Shown piece by piece: positions 11,278 through 23,601 of a stretch of 64,000 nucleotides of DNA (its first letter is position 1; the number at the start of each line of letters is the position of its first letter). A program made the translations under genes and the position numbers. The DNA is from Malania oleifera (lineage: Eukaryota > Streptophyta > Magnoliopsida > Santalales > Ximeniaceae), in contig NC_080418.1 in NCBI RefSeq assembly GCF_029873635.1, positions 15,709,388 to 15,773,387 on the forward strand, in the 5' to 3' direction. Under the pieces are notes generated by a model, which made no database searches, was not told the origin of the DNA, and saw only the letters and a list, made by a program, of their open reading frames with translations.

Positions 11278-12321
11278 AAGAAATATGGGTTTCGTCGAAG
11301 TAACTCAGACCACACACTATTTTTGAAATATCAACAAGGCAAGGTAACAATATTAATTGTTTATGTTGATGATATGATTATTACATGAGATGACAAGGAG
11401 GAAATTTCCAAACTATAAGAGCAATTGGCCACTGAATTTGAGATAAAAAAATCTAGGAGGGCTGAAATATTTTTTGGGAATAGAAGTTGTTAGATCAAAA
11501 CAAGGTATATTTATTTCCCAACAAAAATATATTCTAGATCTACTATGTGAAGTTAGAATGTTGGAATGTAAGCCAGCAAACACTTCAATTATTCAAAACC
11601 ACAAACTTAAAGAACACCCAAACCAAGTTCCAACAGATAAAGGACAATACCAGAGATTCATTGGCAAGCTTATCTATCTCTCACATATTCGCCCAGACAT
11701 TGCCTATGCAGTAAGCGTAGTAAGTCAATTTATGCATTAACCTAGTAAAGTCCATATGGAAGCAGTAATCTGAATATTACGATACTTAAAATCATCTCCA
11801 GGAAAGGGACTGTTGTTCTCAAAACAATAATCATCTCAAGATCAGTGGCTATATAGATGCAGACTGGGCAGGAAATGCTACAAATAGACGATCTACTTCA
11901 AGATACTTTACATTTGCTAGAGGGAATTTGGTCACTTAGAGAAGTAAGAAGCAAAATGTGGTAGCACTATCAAGTGCCAAAGTAGAATTTCATGGGATGT
12001 CAAAAGGGCTATGCGAACTTTTGTGGCTAAAAAGACTTATGTCTAAACTAGGTTTCACCCCTACCTTTGAGATGGATCATTTCTGTGATAACAAAACCGC
12101 CATTTCTATTGCACATACTCTCATACAACATGACCGGACCAAACACGTGGAGATTGATAAACACTTTATCAAAGAAAATTTAGAAGCTAAAATAATTCGG
12201 TTTCCATTTGTGAAGTCTAAAGACCAACTGACAGACATTCTGACAAAGGCAATATCAAACAAAGAATTCTACAACTCACTAGACAAGCTACACGTTGAAG
12301 ATGCATTCATTTGAGGGGGAG
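11278..12321 (+). pseudogene. Copia reverse transcriptase/RNase H remnant
   Basis: RT C-terminus with the catalytic YVDD (VTILIVYVDDMIIT, near 11346-11387), then a stop and frameshifts. Next come RT-connection blocks (FIGKLIYLSHIRPDIAYAVS, near 11660-11715) and RNase H (CDNKTAISIAH, RTKHVEIDKHFI, LTDILTKAIS). TTTGAGGGGGAG directly before the LTR is the polypurine tract. The element is 5'-truncated at about 11278 within RT, so gag, protease and integrase are absent. It is the same family as 3736-3947. Confidence 0.85.
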
Positions 12322-12569
12322 TGTTAGCGTGAGTTTTAAATTAGGGAGATTATAGATACAAATCCCTTCAATCAAGGGTCATAGAATCCCAACCATAATC
12401 CTAACCTTAAGCTTTGTAAATTACCAAAAATAGAGAGTAAACTATCTCTATTTATACTTGTAATATTTCTGAGGTAAAAAAAAAAAAGAGGAGTGACCTT
12501 TCTCGTGGATGTAGGCTGGAGTCAACCGAACCACGTAATTATCACGTGTATTTTCTTCTTGTTTTAACA
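12322..12569 (+). mobile_element. Copia 3' LTR (~248 bp)
   Basis: Runs from TGTTAGCGTGAG to CTTGTTTTAACA, immediately after the polypurine tract of the preceding Pol remnant. Contains an R/U5-like phrase GTGGATGTAGGCTGG near 12505. No partner LTR was seen, in line with the truncated 5' part. Confidence 0.8.
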
Positions 12570-13195
12570 AGGTCCATAAATGCAGCAGGAGCATTAGTCA
12601 ATCCGAAAGATATAACCAAGAACTCATAGTGGTCATAACTGGTTCGGAAGCAGTCTTTGGAACATCCTCTGATTTGATTTTCACTTGATGATACCTGGAT
12701 CGAAAATCGATCTTGGAGAAGACATGTGTTCCTTGAATTTGGTCAAACAGATCATCAATATGGGGTAGGAGATATTTGTTCTTTGTCGTCACTTTATTTA
12801 TTTCCTAGTAATCGATACACATCCTCATCAACCCGTCTTTCTTTTTCACCAATAGAACTAGTGCTCCCCATGGTGACACACTAGGTTTGATGAATCCTTT
12901 ATCCAACAACTCCTATAACTGTTCTTTTAATTCTTTCAACTCTACTGGACCCATTCTGTATGGAGCCTCAGAGATTGGTGTCGTCCCTGAAAGTAGATCA
13001 ATGGCAAACTCAACTTCACGAGTGGGAGGCAACCCAGGTAAATCCTTGGGAAATACATCAGAGAATTCCCTCACTATTAGGATATCTTCAAAATTTAATT
13101 CTCCCCCTGGTGCGTCCTTCACACAAGCTAGGTATCCCTAGCATCTCTCAAGGAGTAGCCTCTTTGTCTGAATAGTGGACAGAATTTGTCCGAAT
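12570..13195 (-). pseudogene. Gypsy (Tekay/Del-like) protease-RT junction fragment
   Basis: On the minus strand the frame reads through [57 protein letters not shown] and [15 protein letters not shown]. These are the N-terminal blocks of a chromovirus Tekay/Del reverse transcriptase. Stops occur near 12815, 12915 and 13140. The catalytic YxDD block is missing because the fragment ends at 12570, against the Copia LTR. It could be internal sequence of the Gypsy family whose LTRs lie at 13458-17053, but this is not shown. Confidence 0.75.
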
Positions 13196-13399
13196 AGCCT
13201 CTCTGTGTCACTCTTACTTTACTGCTTTCTAGTGCATGTGGCGTTGGTTAAATTGCTTCATTTAAATATTGGTATAATTACTTTACTTGCACTAGATTGT
13301 CCTTAAGGTTGTAAATATACTGGTGTTAGAACATTTACCTAGGGATTAAATTTAAAAATACCAATTCACCCCCCTGTTGGGATCACGGTAAAGCTAACA
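13196..13399 (+). mobile_element. Copia LTR 3' terminal fragment
   Basis: Ends with CAATTCACCCCCCTGTTGGG and ATCACGGTAAAGCTAACA, the same terminal theme as the LTR ends at 2285 and 17731. The 5' part is missing. Only the last ~200 bases are recognisable. Confidence 0.5.
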
Positions 13400-13457
13400 A
13401 TAACATGATACAATTTTAGTATTTTCACAATCCAGTTCTAGTATATACGATACAAAA

Positions 13458-15616
13458 TGTGACGACCTGCTTATTTTTCCTATTATTTTTTTTATCAATA
13501 TCATAATTCCCAGCTCAGCAGATCATAGTACACCTGGACCCATGGGTACCAAGGATAAATCAGAACACAACACAGAAGCCTAAGCAGTAGGAAACATATA
13601 ATCATAGTATTATAAATACAAAACATCCATCTCATTACACAAATACCAGAGTCACTACTTTCACTGTAATCCAGTATATACATCCCCAAAAATAAAATCT
13701 GGGGACAATTCCCACAAAAACCTAATCGTCCCTACAAGACTTACCCTTCAGAAAGGGCGGGTAACTGCTCTAGATCAGCGGGGCTTTTCCCTCTCTTCTA
13801 TCTAGGGCTCCTGAAAAGTTTATAAAATTTAGAGGTGAGACACCTCTCAGTAAGGGAAATAAACTAATACTAGTGTGTGGCAACATGAGTAAACTGTGTT
13901 ATACATATCCCACACAGAACGTATTCAGTAACTATTTTGTCAAATCTGGGAAAACATATACATATCAAATCATGGCATAACATATTGCATTTTCATAAAC
14001 ATATCTCATCTTATATAGTAATAATAACATAAAAACATTCCTGGTAGGTTAGATGACTGTTGTTATGTATTACCCCCACATGACTGGGTTGTGTGGCCCG
14101 AAGGCGGGACCTGACAATGGTTGACCGACCATTGCCAAGTCAAACATACAGTCTGTAAGTCTGATGGGTTTGCTTAACCTGGTCCGTACACCAGGGGCGA
14201 TCACACACACTTCTTAATAACCACATCGACCATCCAATCTCACACCACTCTGTACAGCGGCGTTAACACAAAGATCTTAATCACGAAGACCATGGACACA
14301 TAGCAACGATACCGTGCAAGTGCTAGCCTAAACCAAGCCAACTAGGTTCTGATATCATATAACATATACTAAAACTGTGATACATAGATATCTCATATCA
14401 TTTATTTTCACATTAATCATATCATTTTGCGTATAAATGTGTATCATGAAAATCATCGGTCTGTACGCCGGTATTACACATTTTATCATAGCTCGGCCCG
14501 TACGCCGGAAAATCATAGCACAGCTTGTATGCTGGCAAATCATATTATAGCACAGCCCATACGCCAGTAAACATATCATAGCATAGCCCGTATGCTGGCA
14601 AATCACGTCATAGCACAGCCCGTACACCGGCAAACATACCATAAAATCCTGGCCCATACGCCAGTTTTCCATCATAAAAATCCGTATCATAATCACATTT
14701 CCAGAAAACAGTATCTCATAGTCATTTCTACTCATGCCACACTAAACAAGTTTTCCATATTCAACATACGATCATATTCAACAATATTTCCCAAATATAA
14801 ATCATATATCACATATAAATATATTTATTTTCCAGGAACCAAATGCTATATATATATACATACATTTTCTCAAAAAGAACTAACTTAGTTTATTCCCTTA
14901 CCTGACCACTGAGAAAGCCCCCAAAATATTCTAGTCTAACTCCCATAAGATTTCCTAACCAATACCCTGAACATGAAAACTCTCAGTATTAAACTTCAGT
15001 ATTTTCATGCATGCATCATTTCCTATAATTTTCGCAATACCAAATATGACTTAAAAAGCCTTACCTCAACTCAGGGATGATTTCCAACTCGCTTTCACCA
15101 ACGATCCGCTCTGGCAGATTTGGAGAGAACTTCCCCAAGAGCGTCGTGGTGACTTCGGTTTGTCGATTTGGCATAAAACTGGCCCGGAATCGAAGAGAGA
15201 GAGAGAGAGAGAGAGAGTGTTGTAGAAGAGATAGAGAGGGGCGCTGAAAATGAAAAAATATCCCGATTTTCCACTATTTATACTACCAGATTCGTCGACG
15301 AATCCTTCAGTAAATTCGTCGGCAACTCCTTGTGTTCATCGACGAAATTCAGACTGCTCCAGAACCTTTTTCGGTATTTTCTCGTCGACGAATCCCTATA
15401 TTCGTTGACGAATTTCCTTATGTACTTGTCGATGAAGCCCTATATTCATCGACGGGTTCAGGCAATTCCTTGAAATTATTATTATTATTATTATCCCCAA
15501 TTATTATTATCTCCAAAATGCGATGTCGTCGACGAACGCTTATTGCCTCCTTCTATTTTTGTTTTCATTTCTCTCTCTCTTAGTATTTAAATATCATTAT
15601 TTTCCTGGTCGTTACA
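13458..15616 (-). mobile_element. Solo Gypsy LTR with perfect 5-bp target duplication
   Basis: On plus it runs from TGTGACGACC to GGTCGTTACA (inverted termini) and is flanked by CAAAA on both sides (13453-13457 and 15617-15621). A TATAAATAGTGG box on minus at about 15274-15285 shows transcription is leftwards. U3 carries repeated TCGTCGACGA motifs (15290-15540). (GA)n lies at about 15190-15217. No internal element sequence is attached, so it is a solo LTR left by LTR-LTR recombination. It sits inside another Gypsy LTR. Confidence 0.85.
14440..14670. repeat. Degenerate ~30-bp repeats inside the solo LTR
   Basis: The phrase CCCGTACGCCGG or a close variant recurs about seven times, each followed by AAATCATA or AACATA and AGCACAG. 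The repeats lie in the transcribed or U5 half of the LTR. They give open but meaningless frames such as 14735..14355 on minus. Confidence 0.75.
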
Positions 15617-15621
15617 CAAAA

Positions 15622-17053
15622 CATACGGTCAGTGTCGTCACACTTTTCAGTCGAAATCGTCTGCATTACACAGAGCACCCGATAACCTGGCATTAGCCGA
15701 AGCCCCACACTGATATCGCTGCTAATATGGGTACCAATAACTTGGCATTAGCCGAAACCCCACAGAGATATCGTTGCTAATACGGTGTCAACTCACACCC
15801 ATCGGTAACCAACCGGAACAATAGGTGATATTTCACTCCCTCGAATATAGATTCGGACACTCTTGTCCACGGTATTTAGCCGAAACATGACGTTTCACAA
15901 AACTTGGAATAATTTGGAACTCATGTTCCTATACCTCTCAACTTACGGCAATTAGCCGACACAGTTGTTTTACAAAACTTGGAACATTTACATACAACAG
16001 TTCATTCCACACTTATTTGGTATGCAACAAATCATATCATTTTTATTTCAAGAATACAATTTAATACAAATATAGGTACGGTCATCTCAATATCATAGTT
16101 TTATACAACATACGATTTTCCAACAAAAATAGAGATGATGCCCAAAACCCCCAAATTTTCCCAAAGCAGTAACCCGAAAATCCCATATTTTCACTTGATA
16201 GATTTTCCCAAATAAGTAGTCAACTCATACATACAGTCGTAAAACTACATGTTCATTGATTCTGATTTCAAAAATAACTTATATAAATAGAATCTCCTTA
16301 CCTTTTCCCAAATACTAAAAACCCGAACTCTAAGGCTCCAAAACTACGAACCGAGTTCCCAAAACCTAAACAATAAAGAACAATACTTCCTTACAATACT
16401 ATTCTCTACAAATCTACCGCAACATAAACGGATTCAGAGCCTTACCTTGGTTTTGGGCTAGAACCCAAAAATCCCTGAAACAAAGATTTGATCCGCTATC
16501 CTTGAAGAGATTCTCCTCTTGATACACGTAGTAATGTCGGATCGTTGATTCCGACAACAGACGGCCCGAAATCCTAGAGAGAGAGAGAGGATGTGTTCGA
16601 GTTCTAGAGAGAGAGAGAGAGGATTTTGATTTATTAATCATTAAGCAAAGCTAAAAGATATTTATAAACAAGTTGACCAGGTTAGACTCGTCAACGAGAT
16701 GACGTCCTCGTCGACGGGCCGCAGAAGGAAGTTCGTCGACGCCAAGATGGGCTTTATAAACAAGTTGACCAGGTTAGACTCGTCAACGAGATGACGTCCT
16801 CGTCGACGGGCCGCAGAAGGAAGTTCGTCGACGCCAAGATGGGCTCGTCGACGAGCCTGAGATTTCAGAATTTTTTAAAATCTTTCGGCATCTCCTCGTC
16901 AACAAACTACTGAATCTCGTCGCCGAGTTAAACAAGAGGCTTGGTCAATGAGAAAGGAAGCCTCATCGACGAGCCCTGCTGATTTTTACCTTTTAAATTT
17001 TCCTTCTCTTTTCTTGTTTATTTAATACACCTATCTCGGGTCGGGTTCTTACA
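15622..17053 (-). mobile_element. Second Gypsy LTR (host of the solo LTR)
   Basis: On minus it starts TGTAAGAACCCGACCCGAG at 17053. It has a TATAAATATC box near 16658-16667 and CGTCGACGA motifs in U3, like the solo LTR. Its remaining left piece is probably about 13406-13457 (TGATACAATTTTAG), because the solo LTR plus one copy of CAAAA interrupts it. No matching target duplication of its own was found. Confidence 0.6.
16661..16844. repeat. Perfect 92-bp tandem duplication in an LTR promoter
   Basis: 16661-16752 and 16753-16844 appear identical base for base. Each copy begins TTTATAAACAAGTTGACC and holds the TATA-like TTTATAAA plus TCGTCGACGGGCC. The duplication doubles the core promoter region of the minus-strand LTR. 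Confidence 0.9.
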
Positions 17054-17731
17054 GCATGTATTTAGAGCTTAAATGCGTACATATCTGCTTGTATTTAGAA
17101 GCATTTTATATGTACAAAAATGATTTTTAATGTATCGGTTGGGTTCATCCCATTAATTGAACTAGGGAGTTTCAGTCCCGTAAGTGAGACCAATTGGGTT
17201 CAGCTCATAATTTGAACTGGGGAGTCTCAGCCCCGTAAGTGAGACAAGTTGGGTTCTCCATAAGTGAGACAAGTTGGGCTCAACCTTGTAATTGAGCTGA
17301 GGTTTACCTTACCCTGTAAGGAAAAGTTGTAACGATTTCTGCTCTACCCATGTAAGCGAGCAGAGATAATGTAACCTTGAGGGGCATGTCTAAAGCGAGG
17401 ATGTAGGCTGGTTTGACCAAACCTCGATAACAAATATTGTGTGTGTGTGTGTGTCTCCCTATCTCATTTACTTTCCACTTTTTAATTTCAGTATGTGTAT
17501 GCTTGTTCATGTTTTGTTATAACTATCTTACATGCACACAAAATTAATTTAAATGAGATATGCAGCACATGTGTATGTATGCACACATTGCTCACTTGCT
17601 TTACATACATGTTTTATTTCGAATGAAATATGAGATGTGATGAATCGGCGTAATTGTTTAAATTAGCGAAAAATATTTAAATGTCTAATTCACGCCCCTC
17701 TTGGGATCACACGAATTCTAACATTTTTTTC
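17054..17731 (+). mobile_element. Copia (SIRE-like) LTR 3' portion
   Basis: Repeated phrases of the type CCGTAAGTGAGAC (17180-17280), GCGAGGATGTAGGCTGG near 17395, (GT)n at 17438-17453, and an end CGCCCCTCTTGGGATCAC ... TTCTAACA. This is the R/U5 part of a long Copia LTR whose 5' part is missing. Confidence 0.55.
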
Positions 17732-18289
17732 ACCATCTAAGACAATTCTCAAGTAATTCTTTTCATGATCTTCATTCAAATAAAGTATCATGTAATTCAA
17801 CTTGTTATTTTGTTTTTAATTTTGTATTTATCGTCAAACAAAATTATGCTTGGAAAACTTAAATTGACACAAAATAGTTTTTAATAAAAAAATACAATTT
17901 ATTTTAATTTGCAACTTATTGAGAGGACATGCACACAACATTCTATTGTTATGAAAGTTAAATGTGTGATTATATTACTAAGATAACTTTTATATAAGTT
18001 AAATGTTGTTTCATAATAATGCTTTAATATTTTTTATGATAGGGGGAGATAGATGTACAATATTCATTTATGTTAATTGCCAAAGATACAAGTAGTTTTT
18101 TTTTAAACAATACAAGTAATATGAATAGACTAAAAGTTAGATATTAATAAACGAAGAAAATAATCGAAATTGTTTTGGAGAAGAGGAAGAAAAAGGATAA
18201 AAATATTTTTGAAATAAAATAAAAAATTATTTTAATATAATTACAAATTTAAAATAAAATATTAGTGATGTATAAAATGAAATTTTATT
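17732..18289. other. AT-rich intergenic stretch
   Basis: No gene or element end recognised. It separates a Copia LTR end from the 3' edge of the pararetrovirus insertion. Confidence 0.55.
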
Positions 18290-18710
18290 GATTGTCTTGC
18301 ACACGGCCACTCAACGGAGAACTCGGGTCCTTCAACCAAATACTTTACTAGAGGAGGTCTTCGGGGATCGTACAACCTTTCTGATGTGCAGGATCCTCTT
18401 AGAGGCAAGCACAGAGCATACTCGGTGCCATGCTATGATCATTTAAGGAACCCATTACAGTTTCGTTAAACTAGAGGTTTGCCTCACGCCAGCACAGTGA
18501 CTCGACAGGTTACGGGTATCCATTGTAAAGATATCCCTCGTAATATCATAGAGACATTACAAGCTCATATAAGTAAGAGAATAGAAGTCCTTTGGGCTAA
18601 TAGCCTTTAGGGGAAGAAGGAAATTAGAAAGCCATGGAGGAACACACAAAGGAAATTTATTTCTAACTTTGTTCGATTCTGCTCTGCCTTACAAAGGGAA
18701 GGCAGTCCCT

Positions 18711-18717
18711 TTATATA
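18711..18717 (-). promoter_or_regulatory. Pararetrovirus transcript promoter TATA box
   Basis: TATATAA on minus, in the context CTCTATATAAAGGGACTG, lies about 345 bases after the end of the polyprotein frame. This is where caulimovirids keep the promoter of their terminally redundant RNA. TGACG-type motifs occur on plus near 18852. Transcription would start at about 18685, leaving about 400 bases of leader before the copy ends. Confidence 0.7.
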
Positions 18718-19061
18718 GAGGTCTGAGACCTTGAAGCTTACACGATAAGCAAACATCGAGAATGACATAAAGTAAACACGATAAAGACATAAAGATGGAC
18801 GACGACATAAAGTAAAGTCGGTGAAGACTTTTGTGGCGTCGACTGACAACTTGACGAAGACGTCTCAACAACTAACAACAGACATAAATAAAGGTGACAG
18901 CACATGGGCGGCTGCATTTGTGCGGGAGTGACCCACCACCTTTAATTATGCAACAAACTTATGACTTTAAGCCAATTAATTCTGACTTATAAGCAGACTT
19001 ATAACACACGCAGACATAGGACGGCCCACCATTGTGGACTTTTACATAAAGTAGGCTGCCA

Positions 19062-20402
19062 TTATGGACTTTGGTGAGATGGCGAGAGGTTGAGGTTGAC
19101 GTAGTCTTCATCCGTGATCTGTCCATGAATTGGATGGTAGTACGTTTCCTGTTTGTATGGATTGTTTTCATCATCTGTATCCATAGGGTCTGGATCATGA
19201 GGGTCTTTGTCAGGTGGCTTGGGAGCAGGAATCTTGTCTGGAATTGCTGTGACGAGCTCGGAGCAGAACTTTAGGTCATTCATTTCACAGAGGTGATTTA
19301 ACAGTAAGGGCTTGTATCTTGGCCATGTAGAAAGGTTGTACAGTGTATCCCATTCGTAGGCTTGATTCTGGGACCATAGGAGGCTTCTGGTCGGATTGTA
19401 GAAATACGGCCTATGAAGTATAAAGATACTGTGTATTGCAGCTGCTTCAGCTGGGTCCATCTTCCAGAGGTTATGGTTACCTATAAGGGTAGTCAGTTTC
19501 TTTCTCCATGTGGATAGTGGATTGAACAGCTGGAGGAAGGTCCAAAACAGGGATTTCTAGTTGGCTGGATCATGAAGATGGGCATACGTCTCCTGTAGAG
19601 GGAGGAATACAGCATGTACCTGCAAAACAGAAAGATACCATAATACATGAGTATTGAAGGATGATGGCTCAATGACGTAGGGATTGAGAAATGGATATGC
19701 TGGGAAGGTTTGGTGATGGCCAATAGTCTTAGCATAGTGGTAGCAGAAGGGTTGTGCACAGAACTTGATTTTTGAGACATAAATGGTTTCTAGAGGTATT
19801 TCTGGCGGGAAATGAATATGGGTAGAGGCATTGAGGTAGAGGATATCTGGAGGTGATGATGAGGATGAGGCCATGAAAATCAGTGGTATGGTTCGGTGTC
19901 TGGATATGAGGAAGGATGTTTTCCGGGGGCGAGATAACATATCTGCAAGGACATTATGATCGCCTTTTATATGCTTCACGGAGAAGTTATATCGGGAAAA
20001 CCAGTCTTTGAGTCTGAGAATCTGTGGATCAGGGAGAATCTTGTTTCGGAATTCAAGCATCTTTGGGAAAGATGAGTTGTCCATTTCAACTGTGAAGTGC
20101 TTTGATCTGACATAGAAGTCAAATTTTTGAATTCCATTTTTCACCGCAATTATCTCTTTGAACACAGTGTGATAGTGCTTCTGAGAATCTTTGAATTCTC
20201 CACTTGTGTGTCCGCAATAGGACCTTCTGTTGTCCTTATATTCTAACAATAAAGCACTCCAATAATGGTCACTTACGTCTGATTGGAGGATAAGATTTTC
20301 GGTGGATGGAATAGTTAGAGGCAGTGGATCCTTGGCAGCTTTTTTCAAATTCTTGACAGCATTTGTTTGGTCAGGGCCCCATGGGGGTGGTTTCTTTTTC
20401 AA
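19062..20402 (-). pseudogene. Pararetrovirus RNase H and C-terminal extension
   Basis: RNase H follows RT in the same frame. Acidic positions are visible in LQSDVSD, FKEIIAVKNGI, VEMDNSSF and HIKGDHNVLADMLSR, the usual retroelement RNase H layout. It would degrade the RNA strand during reverse transcription. About 270 more codons follow, with no domain I recognise, to the terminator at 19062. A TAG at 19557-19559 interrupts them. The tail has two Ser/Pro-rich parts and an acidic DPMDTDDEN stretch. The junction with RT is broken by a TAG at 20406-20408. Confidence 0.8.
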
Positions 20403-21953
20403 CAGCTATGACAGGGAGCTGGTGTGATGGCTCATATACGGGATGAAGTCTCTAATGTAATTAATTATGCCAAGAAATTGTTGAATTTCTTTGACAAAAA
20501 GATTAGCATCTGGAAACTGCAATAATTGCTCTGTGAGATGTGGACCTGGACAGATGGTTCCGTGGGAAATTTTCATTCCCAGAAAATCAATTTCTTTTTG
20601 TCCAATCACGTTCTTCTTTTCTGATAACATTATCCCGTATTGTGAGGCCAGCTAGTGGAAATGTTTAAGAAGGTGATGGTGATCTACAAGACTTTTTGAA
20701 AATAATAATATATCATCGATGTAAATCAGGGTACTATGCAGAATAGGATTAAAAGTCCTAGTCATCGCCTTTTGAAACAGTGATGGTGCGATCTTTAAAC
20801 CGAAGGGCAAAATTGTCCATTGGAACTGTTCATTTGGAATGCAGAACGCTGTCTTGTATCTGTCTTCTGGGTGAATGCCGAGTTGCCAAAAGGCACCTTT
20901 CAGATCGAACTTTGAAAATATTTCTGCTTCAGCAAGATGGATGAATTGTGTTCTGACTTTTGGAATAGGGAATTTATCATCCCTGATGAACACGTTCAGT
21001 GGCTTGTAATCAATAACTAATCTCTTTTTTCCTCTGATATTTTCTAATCTTTTTTCAACATAAAATGCTTGACATGCCCAAAAGGAATTGGTTGGTTCAA
21101 TGAGACCTTGTCTTAGTAAAGAATAGCATTCTTCTCTGGCTAGCTTGAGGTCTGATGGAGTCATTCCTGAATGGGTAGCCTTGGTCGGACTAATATCTTC
21201 ATTGAGCTTGAAGGGAATGTGGATGAAAAAATCTGGGTTTTTCCAAAGTGGATGATCATGAATGAACTGATCATGACTTTCTGCACATAACTTCAGAAGT
21301 TTGTTTTGAATGGGCTGAAAATCTGGAGGAGAATACGAAAGAGAATATATTTTGTTTGTTTGGGTAAAAGGCTTGAATTCTCTTTTGTATTTAATTCCAG
21401 TGGGAAGAATCCTTAAGGATTTCGAAAGACAATAAACATCCCATCCTAATAAAACATCCTTTTGAGGAAGAGGACTACCGATAACCTTAGTCCAAATGAT
21501 GCAATTAGGAAGGAGTTTAATCCCAATTTTCCTTTTGGAAATCAAATTAGTTGTAAAAATTTGATCATTAGCAACTCTGAAAAATTGAGTATGGGAAGAC
21601 CAACAATTTGATGGTAAGACTTTAGGATTGATCATGGTCTTATGAGATCCCGTATCAATGAATGCAACAGCAGGAATGGGTTTACCATGTTTTTCTGGAA
21701 GGAGCTGAATCTGGACATGAGGACTAATATGAGAATCTTGAGAGAAGAGAATAGGCTGGACTGGTTGAACTTGAAGACTTTCGTCTGAGTGATTATCAAT
21801 GTCTGAATCAGAATCTTTTGAATCAGTGAGAACGAGAATAGTTTCTTCAGTCATTTCTTCTTGCTCTGAAAGAACAGATTCTGCATCTACATCTAGTTCT
21901 TCATTCTGTAACTATTGGGCAAGATTTGCAAATTTTGTCCTATTCATCGGGCA
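20403..21953 (-). pseudogene. Pararetrovirus aspartic protease and reverse transcriptase
   Basis: A retroviral-type protease signature (AFIDTGSHKTMINPK, near 21620-21665) is followed by RT blocks ENIRGKKRLVIDYKPLN, IFSKFDLKGAFWQLGIHP, FCIPNEQFQWTILPFGLK and the catalytic LIYIDDILLFS (about 20699-20731). The main open stretch is 21854..20652. TAG stops lie at 21912-21914 before it and at 20652-20654 after it. The sequence then continues in the same frame (QKEIDFLGM, thumb region). Both catalytic Asp of the YIDD block are intact, so decay is by stops only here. Confidence 0.88.
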
Positions 21954-23600
21954 TTACTTTGCATAGTGACCTTTTTTCTTGCAAATGAAACATCGAGGAG
22001 ATTTGTCATGTCCTCGTCGGTTCTTCTTTTTGAAGAATCTGAATCTTTCTTCTTTCTGTGATCTTTCTTGGAAAGTTTGTCAGAACCATAATCTTTGAAA
22101 TGCTTCTTCTTTTTTGGACTACAGATGCAATCTTTTTCTTTGCATTTGATCTGCAAGTAGGGCTTTTTGCATTGCTTTGTGAATTTATGATTCTGCTTGA
22201 TCATCTTTGAAAACAGCTGATGAGTATCACATAACTTTTCAAGAGCAATGAGTGCCAGTTGATGAATTTCTCCTAACGAAATTTCTTTGAGTGGTCGGGA
22301 GAGAGAAGCAATCTTTCTCTGTAAGTCTGGCTGGATATCTTCTGGTAATGAATTAATGTAAACTTGTCTAAGATTATCATCATGAAATCTACCAAGAAGA
22401 TAATACCGCTTGGACATCCTTTGATAATGAAAATCAAGATCCTTTCTTTTTAAAGAACAACATCTCATTTCAAAATATTCTTGTCGAACAACATTGACAT
22501 GAATGTCTGGATCTCCGACGAATTCTCTGTAGAGTGTTCCCAAAGCAAAGGAGGGAATCTGAGATTGAATGAATGTAACTTGTTTGAATTCACCAAGACT
22601 TTGAAACCAGTCTCTTAATGTTCCAGTAAATCTAGATGTAAATTCAACAAGAACTGATTGTAAAGTGTTCCCGGGCTTTGAGAGTTGGAGGTCAATCCAT
22701 GCACCAAATTCACCAATTCGATCTCTCCACTTAGTTGGAGGTAATCCATCAAAAGAGAACCATGAATTTTTGTTTGAATGATGTGGAACCGATTGAGGAG
22801 TAGCCGAAGTGGCTTCGGAGGGTTCTTCGACAATAGGAATTGTGGTATCGGTCTCTTCATGGAATTCTTGAGTTCTGGATGATCCTGGTTCTGTGGGAGA
22901 TGCCATCATCATATTAGTGAGATCAGTAATCTCTTGATCTGAGGAGGAGGATGATGTTTCAATTTCAATGGAAACATCACTGTTGTCTTCAATGGGTATT
23001 TCAGGAGCAGGGTCAGCAAGGAAAGATGGAGATTGATCAGGTGATATAAACGGGCTTTTGAGTTTTTGATCAATAGGTTCAGGGGGCAAAGGTTTTGCTG
23101 GAATTGGAGATCTGCGAGTAATAGGAGCTGATGGAATAAGGGAATGTTTCTTAAAGATTTCTTAAGGATGATGTTTCAATTTCAGTGGAAACATCACTGT
23201 TGTCTTCAATGGGTATTTCAGGAACAGGGTCAGCAAGGAAAGATGGAGATTGATCAGGTGATATAAACGGGCTTTTGAGTTTTTGATCAATAGGTTCAGG
23301 GGGCAAAGGTTTTACTGGAATTGGAGATCTGCGAGTAATGGGAGCTGATGGAATAAGGGAATGTTTCTTAAGGATTTCTTAAGGATGATGTTTCAATTTC
23401 AGTGGAAACATCACTGTTGTCTTCAATGGGTATTTCAGGAACAGGGTCAGCAAGGAAAGATAGAGATTGATCAGGTGATATAAACGGGCTTTTGAGTTTT
23501 TGATCAATAGGTTCAGGGGGCAAAGGTTTTGCTGGAATTGGAGATCTGCGAGTAATGGGAGCTGATGGAATAAGGGAATGTTTCTTAAGGATTTCAGCAG
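21944..23600 (-). pseudogene. Pararetrovirus coat/gag-like region with zinc knuckle
   Basis: After an acidic, Ser-rich stretch comes a ~250-residue helical region (WFSFDGLPPTKWRDRIGEF, then FHYQRMSKRYYLLGRF). Lys-rich sequence and a CCHC knuckle (CFICKKKGHYAK, near 21960-22000) follow. A TAA stop sits inside the knuckle at 21954-21956, and a frameshift at about 22010-22030 precedes it. This domain order suits a caulimovirid coat protein with its nucleic-acid-binding zinc finger. Part of the region is a triplicated 217-bp repeat, which breaks the frame. Confidence 0.8.
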
Positions 23601-23601
23601 T
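22949..23601. repeat. 217-bp tandem repeat, three copies, inside the pararetrovirus
   Basis: The phrase ATGATGTTTCAATTTCA starts at 22951, 23168 and 23385, giving a constant 217-bp period. Each unit ends near AGGGAATGTTTCTTAA. The copies differ by only a few bases. Since 217 is not a multiple of three, the duplication itself throws the polyprotein out of frame. Confidence 0.93.

Noticed and set aside
12570-13457. Gypsy RT fragment as the internal part of the solo LTR element
   Set aside because: No primer site follows the LTR end at 13458 and a Copia LTR end lies between, so the two cannot be joined as one element.
14355-14735. 126-codon open frame on minus
   Set aside because: Produced by the ~30-bp repeats of the solo LTR; its Cys/Tyr-rich repeat text is a by-product of the repeats.
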